Source: Miltoncostaea sp036826475 (GTDB lineage Bacteria; Actinomycetota; Thermoleophilia; Miltoncostaeales; Miltoncostaeaceae). Taken from it: a DNA stretch of 64,000 nucleotides. Positions 34,582 through 44,161 of the stretch are shown one piece after another. The DNA lies in the NCBI GenBank assembly GCA_036826475.1, contig DAISWG010000009.1, positions 11,288-75,287 of the forward strand, given 5' to 3'. The first letter of the stretch is position 1. Every line of letters starts with the position of its first letter. The notes under the pieces are model-generated. The model was not told where the DNA came from. It did no database searches and saw only the letters and a list, made by a program, of their open reading frames with translations. Position numbers and translations under genes: made by a program.

Positions 34582-37127
34582 CCTGGGCATCCCTCAAGAG
34601 CCTCATGGGGCGGCGCACCCGCGCCCTCCTCACCGCCATGGCCATCGTCCTCGGCGTCGCCATGATCGCGGGCAGCCTGATCCTGACCGACACCATCGAC
34701 CGCGCGTTCACCAACGTCTTCGGCGCCTCGTACACCAACACGGACCTCGTGGTCCGCGGCACCCCCGTGGTGCAGGACTCCTTCGCCGGCGCCCCCACCG
34801 TCCCCGCCTCCCTCCTCCCCCGCGTCCAGGCCGTCCCCGGCGTCGCAGAGGCCGGCGGCAACCTCGTCGACTTCTCCGGCTCCGGCAACACGGCCAAGAT
34901 CCTCGACCGGGACGGGCGGGTCATCACGGGCAGCAACCCGAGCTTCGGCTTCGGCATCGACCCCTCCCACCCCCGCTTCAACCCGCTCACGCTGTCCGAG
35001 GGCACGTGGGCCACCGGCCCCGGCCAGGTCGTGCTCGACCAGGGCACCGCCTCCGCGCACGGCTTCCGTGTGGGCGACACCGTCCGCATCGTGTCGGAGG
35101 GCCCGCCCCAGTCGTTCACCGTCACCGGACTCGCGAAGTTCGGCGACCTGGACTCGCTGGGCGGCGCCACCATCGCCGTCTTCGACGTCCCGACCGCGCA
35201 GAAGGTGCTCGGCAAGTCCGGCTTCGACCTGATCCAGATCGCGGCCGACCCGGGCGTCTCGACGTCGGAGCTCGCCTCCCGCATCGCCCCGCTGCTGCCC
35301 GAGGACATGCAGCTGAAGACCGGTGACGAGCAGGCCGCCGCCGACAAGGAGGTCGTCTCCGAGGCGATCACCTTCATCCGCGGGCTCCTGCTGGCCTTCG
35401 GCGGGATCGCCCTGTTCGTCGGCGCCTTCGTCATCTTCAACACGCTGTCCATCACGGTCGCCCAGCGCTCGCGCGAGCTGGCGACGCTGCGGACCCTCGG
35501 CGCCTCCCGGCGCCAGGTGCTGCGCTCCGTGATCGCCGAGGCCGCCGTCATCGGCGTCGTCGCCTCGCTCGTCGGCCTGGTCCTTGGCTGGTTCCTGGCC
35601 TCCGGCCTGACCGCGCTGTTCGGCGCCATGGGGCTCGAGATGCCCCAGGGCGACACCGTCTTCGCCACCTCGACCGTCGTGATCTCGCTGCTGGTCGGCA
35701 CCCTGGTGACCCTGCTGGCCGGCGTCGTCCCGGCCGTCCGGGCCACTCGCGTCCCGCCGATCGCCGCGGTCCGCGAGGGCTCGACCACCTCCGAGGGCAC
35801 CCTGTCCCGCCGCAGCGCCGTCGTCGCCCTGGCCGCCACGGCCCTGGCCGGCGCGGCCCTGGCCCGCGGCCTGCTGGCCGACGGGCTCGGCACGGGCGAC
35901 CGCCTGATGATGATCGGGACCGGCGTCCTGGCCCTGTTCATCGGCGTCGCGACGGTCTCGTCGCGGCTCGTCCGCCCCATCGCCGCCCTCGTGGGCTGGC
36001 CGGTCGCCCGCAGGGGCGCCCCCGGCGCGCTCGCCCGCGAGAACGCGGTCCGCAACCCCGGCCGCACCGCGGCCACCGCGGCCGCCCTCATGATCGGCCT
36101 CGCGCTGGTCACCTTCGTCTCCGTCCTCGGCGCCGGCCTGACCAGCACCGCCACGTCCGACGTGACGCAGCAGATCTCCGCCTCCCACGTCGTCACCTCC
36201 GAGAACGGCTGGGACCCCTCGCCGATCGCGGCGGGGCGGGCCATCGCCGCCGGCAACCCCGGCGCCCCGGTCTCCAGCGTCCGCGAGGACCAGGCCCGCG
36301 TCGACGGCAGCGGCACCGCCGTGGACGGCGTGGACCCGGGCACCATCGCCGGCGTCTACCGCTTCACCTGGGTCGACGGCACCGACCGCTCGCTGGCCGC
36401 CCTCGACGGCGACGGCGCGATCGTGACCCAGAGCTTCGCCGACGACCACGACCTGAGCGTCGGCTCGCACGTCCGCATCCTCACCCCGTCCGGCGAGCGC
36501 ATGACGCGCACCGTCGCCGGGATCGTGGACCCGCCGGCCCTGGCCCCGGTGCTGGGCGACGTCCTGATCTCCCAGGACGCCTTCGACGCCGCGTTCCCGC
36601 GGCCGAAGGACCGGCTGACCCTGGTCCAGGGCGCCGACACCGCCGGCATCGAGCAGTCGCTGGCGCGGTTCCCCGACACCACGGTCGACACGACCGCCGG
36701 CTACGCGGCGGCGAGCACGAAGGACCTCTCGACGATCCTCAACATGCTCTACGTCCTGCTGGCCCTGTCCGTGGTGGTCAGCGTGTTCGGGATGGTCAAC
36801 ACCCTGGTGCTGGCCGTGCACGAGCGCACCCGCGAGCTCGGGATGCTGCGGGCGGTCGGGATGACCCGCCGCCAGGCCCGGCGGATGGTGCGCGGCGAGA
36901 GCGTCATCACGGCCCTGATCGGCGCGGCCATCGGCCTGCCGCTCGGGATCGGGATGGCGGCCCTGGCCACGCGGGCGATGTCCGAGTGGGGCGTGCAGCT
37001 GAGCCTGCCCGTGATCCCGCTCCTGGCCTTCGTCATGGTCGCGGTCTGGGTCGGCGTGATCGCCGCCGTGGCCCCGGCCCGGCGCGCCTCCAAGCTCGAC
37101 GTGCTCCGGGCGCTCCAGTACGAGTAG
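34578..37127 (+). CDS. ABC exporter permease with two FtsX domains
   Basis: An 849-aa membrane protein with an N-terminal helix, a large extracytoplasmic MacB-like domain (about 40-250), three helices of the first FtsX domain (about 265-400), a middle part, a second extracytoplasmic domain and a second FtsX domain at the C-terminus (about 715-845, with VFGMVNTLVLAVHERTREL). This duplicated form is common in actinobacterial mechanotransducing exporters of lipids, peptides or antibiotics. It ends shortly before a strong terminator. Confidence 0.92.
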
Positions 37128-37153
37128 CCCGCCCCGCGCACCCCGGCACGACC

Positions 37154-37183
37154 GGAGGCCGCCGTCACCCGACGGCGGCCTCC
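37154..37183 (+). terminator. Terminator after the ABC exporter
   Basis: GGAGGCCGCCGTC and GACGGCGGCCTCC form a perfect 13-bp stem around ACCC, 27 nt past the permease stop and just before the next promoter. Confidence 0.75.
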
Positions 37184-37200
37184 GCGCGTGCCCCTGCGGG

Positions 37201-37206
37201 TACGGT
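37201..37206 (+). promoter_or_regulatory. -10 element of the first NHL gene
   Basis: TACGGT ends 6 nt before the GTG at 37213, in the leaderless arrangement. Confidence 0.55.
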
Positions 37207-37212
37207 GACCCC

Positions 37213-38571
37213 GTGAAACGCCCACGCCACCGGGCCGGCCTCGCCGCCGCCACCGTCATCGCGGTCCTGGCGGCGGCCGCGCCGTGCGTCGCCGCGACGG
37301 GCCGGATCTTCAGCGTCGCCGGGGCGGGCGGGTTCGCCCTGCCGTTCATCACCGTGCCGCCGCCGATCGGCGACGGTGGCCCCGCCGGGCTGGCCCGCAT
37401 CGCGTCCCCCACCGACGTCGCGGCGCTGCCCGACGGCGGCTACCTGATCGCGGAGGGCGAGGGGAACCGGATCCGGCGGGTGTCGCCGACGGGGATCATC
37501 CGCACCGTCGCCGGCTCGCCCACCGGCCGCGGCGGGTTCGACGGCGACGGCGCGCCCGCGACGAGGGCGCGGCTCGACACCCCCACCGGCGTCGCGGCCC
37601 TGGCGGACGGCGCCATCGCCATCGCCGACCAGCGGAACAACCGGGTCCGGCTGGTGGCGCCCGACGGGACGATCGGGACGCTCGCGCAGCTCACGTCGCC
37701 CGACGATGTCGCCCCCGCCCGCGACGGCGGCGTCCTGGTGGTCCAGGACTTCGAGAACCGGGTGGTGCACGTCGACCGCTCCGGCGTGGTGACCGCGGCG
37801 GCGGGCACCGGGGTCCGCGGCTTCGCCGGCGACGGGGGCCCCGCAACGGCGGCGCGGCTCAACCGGCCGGTCGCGGTCGCCGCGGCGGCGGACGGCGGGT
37901 TCCTGATCGCCGACGGGTCCAACCGGATCCGCCGCGTCGCCCCGGACGGCACGATCACCACCGCCGCGACGGTGTCACGCCCCGCCGGCGTGGCCGAGGC
38001 GCCCGGCGGGGCGCTGCTGGTCACCAGCGTGAACCGGCTGCTGCGCATCGCCCCGGGGGGCGCGGTGACCACGGTCGCCGGGACCGGCACGGGCAACTTC
38101 GCCGGCGACGGGGGGCCGGCCGAAGACGCGACCCTGTGGCTGCCGCGCGGCGTGGCGCTGCCCACGGGTGGCGGGATCCTGGTGGCCGACACGAACGGCG
38201 GCCGGGTGCGGTTCGTCGACGCGGCCGACCCGGCCGCCGCCCCCGGCGCACCGCGGATCATGGGGGCGAACGTCCGGCGCGAGGTCCAGCGGGGCGAGGC
38301 GGGGATCATGACCCACGTCCGGGTCGCCTGCCCCCCGCGGTGGATCGCGATGCGGTTCGCCCTGTCGCACCGGGCGACCGTGTCGATGGTGGTCACGACG
38401 CGGTCCGGCCGCACCGTCGCGCGGCCCGGCGCCCGGCTGGGAGCCGGCGCCCGCGTGCTGCGCTTCCGGGCGACGAGCCCCGGCCGGTACCTGGCGCACC
38501 TCACGGCCGCGGAGGGCCCCGGGGACGTCGCCCACGATCAGGCCCAGGTGACCGTCAGCGCCTGCGGCTGA
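37213..38571 (+). CDS. Secreted NHL-repeat protein
   Basis: A 452-aa exported protein. A signal peptide (residues 1-28) is followed by NHL repeats with the cadence GDGGPA, ALPDGG, LIAEGEGNRIRRV and GIIRTVAG, at least five times, forming a propeller up to about residue 340. The C-terminal 100 residues are a beta-rich domain with two cysteines. NHL propellers bind proteins or glycans; no catalytic site is seen. A related gene lies at 46943-48559. Confidence 0.85.
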   Translation: MKRPRHRAGLAAATVIAVLAAAAPCVAATGRIFSVAGAGGFALPFITVPPPIGDGGPAGLARIASPTDVAALPDGGYLIAEGEGNRIRRVSPTGIIRTVAGSPTGRGGFDGDGAPATRARLDTPTGVAALADGAIAIADQRNNRVRLVAPDGTIGTLAQLTSPDDVAPARDGGVLVVQDFENRVVHVDRSGVVTAAAGTGVRGFAGDGGPATAARLNRPVAVAAAADGGFLIADGSNRIRRVAPDGTITTAATVSRPAGVAEAPGGALLVTSVNRLLRIAPGGAVTTVAGTGTGNFAGDGGPAEDATLWLPRGVALPTGGGILVADTNGGRVRFVDAADPAAAPGAPRIMGANVRREVQRGEAGIMTHVRVACPPRWIAMRFALSHRATVSMVVTTRSGRTVARPGARLGAGARVLRFRATSPGRYLAHLTAAEGPGDVAHDQAQVTVSACG

Positions 38572-38572
38572 C

Positions 38573-38607
38573 GACCGCATCCGGGCCCCGGGGACCCGGA
38601 TGCGGTC
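38573..38607. terminator. Bidirectional terminator between convergent genes
   Basis: GACCGCATCCGGG and CCCGGATGCGGTC pair perfectly over 13 bp with a 9-nt loop, between the NHL gene (stop 38571) and the RTX gene (stop 38620). Confidence 0.75.
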
Positions 38608-38619
38608 GCGCTCAGACCG

Positions 38620-39492
38620 TCAGACCTCGTTCTCGCAGCTGGTGGCGACCTCGACCAGCGTGCAGCTGTCCGTGCCCGTGCCGCCGTTGCCCGTGTCGCG
38701 CGCCGCGCCGCCGTTCAGGCGGTCGTTGCCGGCCTCGCCGAACAGGATGTCGCCGCCGGCGTTGCCGAAGAGCTTGTCGCCGTCGGTGCCGCCCCGGATG
38801 CGGTCGGCGCCCGGGCCGCCGTTGATGGTGTCCTCGCCGGGACCGCCGGTGATCTTGTCGCCCGCGTCCCCGCCGTCGATGGTGTCTGCGCCGTCCTGGC
38901 CCGAGATCGTGTCGATGCCGGAGCCACCGCTCAGCGAGTCGCGGCCCGCGCCGCCGAAGATGTTGTCGCGACCGGCGTCGCCGGTGACGGTGTCGATGCC
39001 CTGCCCGCCCACGAGGCGGTCGTTGCCCGCGCCGCCGAGGACGGTGTCGTTGCCGTCCTGGCCGTTGGCGGCGTCGTTGCCCTGCCCCATGTCCAGGCGG
39101 TCGTTGCCCGCGCCGCCGAAGGCGGCGTCGTCACCGAGGCTGCCGACGATGCGGTCGTTGCCGCCCTCGCCGAGGATCCGGTCGTTGCCGTCGCCACCGT
39201 TCGCCCGGTCGTCGCCGTCGCCCAGGCAGATCGTGTCGTTGCCCCCGGCACCGTTGACCTGGTCGTTGCCGCCCAGCGCGACGATGACGTCGTCGCCCGC
39301 GGTCCCGGTGATGGTCTCGCCGGCGTTGGTGCCGACGAGGGTGGCGATCTTGTTCTCGCAGGTGAACGCGGTGCCGGTGCCCTGCGCGCCGGCGTTGGCG
39401 ACCATGCCGGCCCCGGCGGCCGACACGGCGCCGATCGCGACGAGGGCGCCGATCCGGCGCATTCGGACTCGCGGCTTCTGACTGAGGCCCAT
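38620..39492 (-). CDS. Secreted RTX (hemolysin-type) calcium-binding repeat protein
   Basis: A 290-aa protein. A signal sequence (RMRRIGALVAIGAVSAAGAG) leads to a cysteine-containing N-terminal segment (TAFTCENK) and then about twenty GGxGxDxxx nonapeptides (for example GGAGNDRLD, GGDGNDRIL), which coil into a calcium-loaded beta roll. The C-terminus CTLVEVATSCENEV may form a disulfide cap. No protease or lipase domain is attached, so a surface or matrix structural role is likely. ATG 39492 follows AGGAGGAATT; the frame is open to 39561. Confidence 0.88.
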   Translation of the reverse strand: MGLSQKPRVRMRRIGALVAIGAVSAAGAGMVANAGAQGTGTAFTCENKIATLVGTNAGETITGTAGDDVIVALGGNDQVNGAGGNDTICLGDGDDRANGGDGNDRILGEGGNDRIVGSLGDDAAFGGAGNDRLDMGQGNDAANGQDGNDTVLGGAGNDRLVGGQGIDTVTGDAGRDNIFGGAGRDSLSGGSGIDTISGQDGADTIDGGDAGDKITGGPGEDTINGGPGADRIRGGTDGDKLFGNAGGDILFGEAGNDRLNGGAARDTGNGGTGTDSCTLVEVATSCENEV

Positions 39493-39648
39493 TGAGAATT
39501 CCTCCTGTGCGGGACGTCCGGGCGACGGGCCCGACGGCGGGCCGTGCCCCGACTCACGCATGCCCGGCCACGTGCGTAAAGGCCTCGGCGTTGCGGAAAG
39601 GCCTGCAATCCGCGTTTCCCCCGTTGCAGATTGCCCGGTGCTGGAGGT

Positions 39649-40884
39649 TCAGGCGGTGATGCCGTCCGGCTGGGCGCGGTCGCGGCCGCGCGACTGGGCC
39701 AGCAGCCCGATCGCCGCCGCCGTGAGGCACGCGACGCCGCCCACCACCAGGCCGCCGCGGGGGCTGACGTGCTCGGAGACGGCGCCGATGACCGGCGCGC
39801 CGAGCGGTGTGCTGCCGAGGAAGGCGACCGCCCAGAGCGCCATGACCCGTCCGCGGAACCGGGGGTCGGCGGCGAGCTGGAGGGTGGTGTTGCCGGTGGC
39901 GAGGAACGCGATGCTGGTGGCGCCGACCACCACGAGCGCCGCCGCGGCCACGAGGGCCGTGGGGGCGGCGGCGGTCACCAGCACGGCGGCCCCGAACATC
40001 GCGGCAGCGGCGGTGAGGGGGCGCAGGCCGGTGGCGCCGCGGCCGGCGACGACCAGGCCGCCGATGATGGCGCCCGCCCCCATCGCCGAGGTCAGCAACC
40101 CGTACGTCCCGGGGCCGCCGTCGAAGGGGCCGCGGGCGAGCAGGGGGAGGACCACCGAGAACTCGTAGGTGAGCGTTCCGACCAGCGCGAGCATGATCAG
40201 CGGCACCAGCAGGTCGGGGGTGCGGCCGACGTAGGCGAGCCCCTCGCGCACCTGGCCGCGGGCGCGCTCCGCGCGCGGCGACGGCTGGAGCGCGGCGACG
40301 TCCATGGAGATCAGCGCCGCCAGGACGGCGGCGTAGCTGACGGCGTTGACGAGGAAGCACACGCCGGTGCCGGCCGTCGCGATCAGGATGCCCGCCACCG
40401 CGGGGCCCACCGCCCGCGCGGCGTTCACCAGGATGCTGTTGAGCGTCACCGCGTTGCGGACCCGCGACGGCCCCACCATCTCCTGCGCGAACGCCTGCCG
40501 CGCCGGGTTGTCGACGGCGGTGGTCACGCCCAGGGCGAACGCCAGCGCGACGACCATCCAGAGGGCGACGACACCGGCCACCACCAGCACGCCGAGCGTC
40601 AGCGCGATGAGCCCCAGCGCCGTCTGGGTGGCGATGAGCAGGCGGCGCTTGTCCATGCGGTCGGCCAGCACGCCCCCGTATGGCGCGAGCAGCAGCAGGG
40701 GGGCGAACTGGGCGGCCGCCACCAGGCCCAGGGCGGTGCCGGAGCCGGTGAGCTCGAGCACCAGCCAGCCCTGGGCGACCGTCTGCATCCAGGTACCGAC
40801 CAGGCTCACGGCCTGGCCGGCGAAGTAGCGGCGGTAGTTGTCGTTGCGGAGGGCGGCGAACGTGCCGTCGGCCCACGCCCTCAC
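39649..40884 (-). CDS. MFS exporter, EntS/MFS_3-like
   Basis: A 411-aa, 12-helix major facilitator. The N-terminus FAALRNDNYRRYFAGQAVSL and LADRMDKRRLLIATQ (motif A) are typical of the MFS_3/EntS group, which exports siderophores and drugs. The start GTG 40884 overlaps the marR-family stop (GTGA), so the pump is translated together with its regulator and is probably derepressed when that protein binds a ligand. Confidence 0.9.
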   Translation of the reverse strand: MRAWADGTFAALRNDNYRRYFAGQAVSLVGTWMQTVAQGWLVLELTGSGTALGLVAAAQFAPLLLLAPYGGVLADRMDKRRLLIATQTALGLIALTLGVLVVAGVVALWMVVALAFALGVTTAVDNPARQAFAQEMVGPSRVRNAVTLNSILVNAARAVGPAVAGILIATAGTGVCFLVNAVSYAAVLAALISMDVAALQPSPRAERARGQVREGLAYVGRTPDLLVPLIMLALVGTLTYEFSVVLPLLARGPFDGGPGTYGLLTSAMGAGAIIGGLVVAGRGATGLRPLTAAAAMFGAAVLVTAAAPTALVAAAALVVVGATSIAFLATGNTTLQLAADPRFRGRVMALWAVAFLGSTPLGAPVIGAVSEHVSPRGGLVVGGVACLTAAAIGLLAQSRGRDRAQPDGITA

Positions 40885-41318
40885 GGCCGCTCCTCGTCGA
40901 TCTCGGCCAGGGCCTCGAGGGCGGGGAGGGCCGCCTCGAGCGCGGCGACCTGCCCGGGCGCGAGGTCGGCCAGGCGCGCGCGGAGCACCGCGGCGCGGCG
41001 CGCCCGCAGCCGGCCGACCAGGCGCTTGCCGGCGGTGGTCGCCCGCGCGACGGTGCTCCGCGCGTCGGCGGGGTCGGGGGCCCGCTCCACGAGGCCCGCC
41101 TCCTCCAGCCGCCCGAGGATCCGCGACAGCATCGTCGGGTTGAGCGCCTCCGCCGCCGCCAGGTCGCCGGCGCGCATCGGGCCCTGCCGCACCAGGGTGG
41201 CGAGCACGCCGGACTGGGCGGGGCTGAGCCCCTCCTCGGCCGCCGCGGTGCGCAGCCGCCGGGCCGTGTGCATGACCGCGTTGCGCAGCCGGTCGATCTG
41301 CTCGTCGTCGAGCGCCAG
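40881..41318 (-). CDS. MarR-family transcriptional regulator (start uncertain)
   Basis: About 145 aa: a MarR winged helix with LSPAQSGVLATLVRQGPMRAGDLAAA, NPTMLSRILGRLEEAGLVER (recognition helix) and DARSTVARATTAGKRL (wing). No ATG, GTG or TTG lies at the right place. Two unusual starts fit: CTG 41318 with GGGAGG 5 nt upstream, used here, or ATA 41348, 7 nt after a TAGGAT -10 box. A palindrome TTGCC-N4-GGCAA in the promoter region is a likely auto-operator. It is cotranscribed with the MFS pump. Confidence 0.82.
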   Translation of the reverse strand: MALDDEQIDRLRNAVMHTARRLRTAAAEEGLSPAQSGVLATLVRQGPMRAGDLAAAEALNPTMLSRILGRLEEAGLVERAPDPADARSTVARATTAGKRLVGRLRARRAAVLRARLADLAPGQVAALEAALPALEALAEIDEERP

Positions 41319-41339
41319 CTCGCCCTCCCGGAAACTTGC

Positions 41340-41353
41340 TTGCCGTATGGCAA
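41340..41353. promoter_or_regulatory. MarR-type operator
   Basis: TTGCC-GTAT-GGCAA is an inverted repeat lying directly beside the -10 TAGGAT (41361-41356, minus strand) of the marR-family gene. Confidence 0.65.
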
Positions 41354-41405
41354 CTATCCTAGCGCGCGCTTGACCCCGGCGTCCCGCGTGGGGAATGGTG
41401 GCCGC

Positions 41406-41879
41406 ATGCGGCGGGCCGCGGTCCTGGCTGTCCTTCTGACCGGCCTCGCCGTGCCGGCGCTCGCCGCCACCGACCGGGTGGTGCCGGGCCGGTCGATCGG
41501 CCCGGTCTCCGTCGGCGACGAGCGCGCCGAGATCGCCGGGCGCCTGGGTGGCGACGGCGTCGTGATCCGGCGGACGCCGGACCCCGCCGCGCCCGCGAAC
41601 CGGAACCTCGACCGGGTGGTCGTCGCCTACCCCGCCTTGGGCCTGACGGTGCGCCTCCCCACCGACGAGGCGAGCACGCGGGCGACCTCCGTCGCCACCC
41701 GCGCCGCCCGGTACCGCACCGCCGCCGGGATCGGCGTCGGATCCACCCGCGCCGCGCTGCTGCGGACCCACCCCGCGACGACGTGCGCCGGGACGGTCTG
41801 CCGCCTGCGCCGCCCGGCGGGTCTCACCCGGTTCGCCCTGGCCCGGGGCCGGGTCGCCCGGATCGCCGTCAGCGGCTGA
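41406..41879 (+). CDS. Small secreted protein with two repeated V-G-x-x-R motifs
   Basis: A 157-aa exported protein. The signal peptide is RRAAVLAVLLTGLAVPALAA. The mature part has two similar segments, GPVSVGDERAEIAGRLG and GIGVGSTRAALLRTHP, a pattern common in actinobacterial secreted proteins of unknown function, plus a Cys pair in TTCAGTVCRLR. The start ATG 41406 lies 6 nt after AATGGT, a weaker -10. It is divergent from the marR-family gene. Confidence 0.7.
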   Translation: MRRAAVLAVLLTGLAVPALAATDRVVPGRSIGPVSVGDERAEIAGRLGGDGVVIRRTPDPAAPANRNLDRVVVAYPALGLTVRLPTDEASTRATSVATRAARYRTAAGIGVGSTRAALLRTHPATTCAGTVCRLRRPAGLTRFALARGRVARIAVSG

Positions 41880-41989
41880 CCGCCGGCGGCCGTCCGGGTC
41901 CGTCTCGCGGGGCCGGGTCGCGACCCGCGACGTCAAGCCGTGCGTGGGGACCGTCGATCCCATGGGTGGGATCCACCGACTGGAGGACG

Positions 41990-42451
41990 ATGGCCGCCAC
42001 CCTGACCATTCGCGGGGTGACCGTGAAGCGCCGCAACCCGTGGGGCGTCTGGGCGCTGAACCTGGTGACCCTCGGGATCTCCGGGATCATCTATTGGAAC
42101 CGGCTCAACATCGAGCTGCGCGACTACTCGGCCGCGGTCAGGCGCCCGTTCCGCAACGACCCGAACATCTCGGTCGCCGCGATGTTCATCGGCAGCATCG
42201 TGCTGATCCCGTTCCTCGTCACCATCGCGACGACGGCGCGACGGGTGGCGGACCTGCAGCTCATCGTCCGCAGCACCCGCGGCAGGGATCCGGTGTCGCC
42301 CACGGTGGCCGTGCTGCTCGGGATCCTGCTGTGCTCCCACATCATCTACCTGCAGCGGTCCCTCAACGAGATCTGGGACGCCGAGGCCGACGCCGCAGCC
42401 GCAGACGCGGCCACCGCGCGGCCGCCGGGCCTGACGCCCGTGGGCGCCTGA
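41990..42451 (+). CDS. DUF4234 family membrane protein
   Basis: A 153-aa protein. VKRRNPWGVWALNLVTLGISGIIYWNR... is the DUF4234 signature with the first helix; two further helices follow (about 60-80 and 105-120), and the tail is alanine-rich. The function of the family is unknown. ATG 41990 has the ribosome site GGAGGA. It is convergent with the amino-acid ABC operon. Confidence 0.8.
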   Translation: MAATLTIRGVTVKRRNPWGVWALNLVTLGISGIIYWNRLNIELRDYSAAVRRPFRNDPNISVAAMFIGSIVLIPFLVTIATTARRVADLQLIVRSTRGRDPVSPTVAVLLGILLCSHIIYLQRSLNEIWDAEADAAAADAATARPPGLTPVGA

Positions 42452-42458
42452 GCCGGGG

Positions 42459-43235
42459 TCAGCCGGGGGCGTGCCCCTCCTCGAGGCGGCCGCCCTCGAT
42501 GATGCGGCGCAGGAACTGCTGGGTCTCGGGGCGCTCGGGGGCGGTGAAGATCCGCTCCGGGTCGCCCCGCTCCAGCACCACGCCCTGGTGGAGGAAGCAC
42601 ACCTCGTCGGCGACGTCGCGGGCGAAGCCCATCTCGTGGGTGGCGATCAGCATGGTCATCCCGTCCTCCTTCAGCCGCCGCACCAGCCCCAGCACCTCGC
42701 CCACCAGCTCGGGGTCGAGGGCGCTCGTGACCTCGTCCAGGAGCAGTGCGCGGGGGCGGGTGGCCAGCGCCCGCGCGATCGCGACGCGCTGCTGCTGGCC
42801 GCCGGAGAGGTTGTCCGGGTAGTCGCCCTCCCGGCCCTCCAGGCCGACGCCGGCGAGCAGCTCGCGGGCGTGGTCCTCGGCGTCGCCACGCGACGCGCGG
42901 TGCGCCCGCGTCGGGGCCAGGCAGACGTTCTGGAGCACGCTGAGGTGCGGGAACAGGTTGAACGCCTGGAACACCAGCCCCAGGCGCCGGCGCACCCGCA
43001 CCGGCGGCACGGAGGGATCGGTGATGACCTCGCCGTCCAGCAGGATGTCGCCGTCGTCGATGTCCTCCAACAGGTCGATGCAGCGCAGCAGGGTCGACTT
43101 GCCCGAGCCGGAGGCGCCGATCAGGGCGATCGCCCGGTGCTCGTGCACGGCCATGTCGATGCCCCGGAGCACCTCGCGGTCGCCGTAGCGCTTGGTGACC
43201 CCGCGGATCTCCAGGACCGGTGCCTGCGCGCTCAT
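42459..43235 (-). CDS. Polar amino-acid ABC transporter ATPase
   Basis: A 258-aa ATPase of the GlnQ/HisP group. It has Walker A GASGSGKST, FQAFNLFPHLSVLQNV, signature LSGGQQQRVAIARAL, Walker B LLLDEVTSALDPELVGEVL and THEMGFARDVADEV. The text after Walker B is diagnostic for amino-acid uptake systems. Start ATG 43235 overlaps the permease stop (ATGA). It is the third gene of an SBP-permease-ATPase operon. Confidence 0.95.
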   Translation of the reverse strand: MSAQAPVLEIRGVTKRYGDREVLRGIDMAVHEHRAIALIGASGSGKSTLLRCIDLLEDIDDGDILLDGEVITDPSVPPVRVRRRLGLVFQAFNLFPHLSVLQNVCLAPTRAHRASRGDAEDHARELLAGVGLEGREGDYPDNLSGGQQQRVAIARALATRPRALLLDEVTSALDPELVGEVLGLVRRLKEDGMTMLIATHEMGFARDVADEVCFLHQGVVLERGDPERIFTAPERPETQQFLRRIIEGGRLEEGHAPG

Positions 43236-44161
43236 ACCGTCATCACCTGGCCGGTGCGGCGCCGCGCCCGCGCCTGCTGGCGGTCGAGGATCCGCGCGAG
43301 CGGCACCGTCACCGCGATGTAGAGCAGGGCCGCCGCCACCAGCGGCGTGTAGTTGAAGTCGCGCGACGCGTCGATCTGGGCCTGACGGAACGCCTCCACC
43401 ACCCCGAGGACCGAAACCAGGGCCACGTCCTTCTGGAGGGAGATGAAGTCGTTGAGCAGCGGCGGCAGCACCCGCCGCACCGCCTGCGGCACCAGCACGT
43501 GGCGCATCGCCTGCATCCCCGTGAGCCCCACCGCGAGGGCGGCGGCGCGCTGGCTGGGGTGCACCGAGTCGAGGCCGGCCCGGTACACCTCGGCGACGTA
43601 CGCGGTGTAGCAGAGGGTCAGCGCGATGGCGCCCAGGTAGACGGGGTCCTCGGTGAGCCAGTCCGGGGCGATCCCGAGCGCCGGGACGCCGAAGCCGATG
43701 AGGTAGATCACCAGGATCACCGGGACGCCGCGCATCACGTCGGTGAACACGACGGCGAGCATCCGCAGGGGGAACAGGGCCGGGGAGGCGGTGATGCGGA
43801 CGATCGCGACGCCGAGGCCGAGCACCAGCACGATCGCCTCGACGACCACGAACAGCTTCACGTCGAGCCAGAAGGCCCGCAGGATCCCGGGGAAGCTGGC
43901 CGTGAACTGGTCCCACGAGAAGAAGGTCTGTCGGACCTCCTCCCATCCGGGGCTGTTGACGATGAGCGCCGCCAGGCCGCCGAGCACGACGACGGTGGAG
44001 ACGGCGGCCACCACCGTCCCCCGCCGGGCGTGCCGGCGCCGGGCCGCCTCGCGGGCGACCCGGCGCTCGGCCGGTGTCTGTACGGACTCGGCCGTGACCG
44101 GCCTACTGCAGCTCGGGCGCCTCGGCCCCGATCCACTGGTCGGTGATCCGCTGGAGCTCAC
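43232..44161 (-). CDS. Polar amino-acid ABC transporter permease
   Basis: A 309-aa membrane protein with a charged N-terminal cytoplasmic region (about 45 aa), five or six helices and the EAA-type loop GLDSVHPSQRAAALAVGLT of HisM/GlnP permeases; VMRGVPVILVIYLIGFG is the conserved region before it. No other permease gene is adjacent, so it probably works as a homodimer. The only usable start in frame, GTG 44161, lies 59 nt inside the SBP gene. Confidence 0.92.
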   Translation of the reverse strand: MSSSGSPTSGSGPRRPSCSRPVTAESVQTPAERRVAREAARRRHARRGTVVAAVSTVVVLGGLAALIVNSPGWEEVRQTFFSWDQFTASFPGILRAFWLDVKLFVVVEAIVLVLGLGVAIVRITASPALFPLRMLAVVFTDVMRGVPVILVIYLIGFGVPALGIAPDWLTEDPVYLGAIALTLCYTAYVAEVYRAGLDSVHPSQRAAALAVGLTGMQAMRHVLVPQAVRRVLPPLLNDFISLQKDVALVSVLGVVEAFRQAQIDASRDFNYTPLVAAALLYIAVTVPLARILDRQQARARRRTGQVMTV

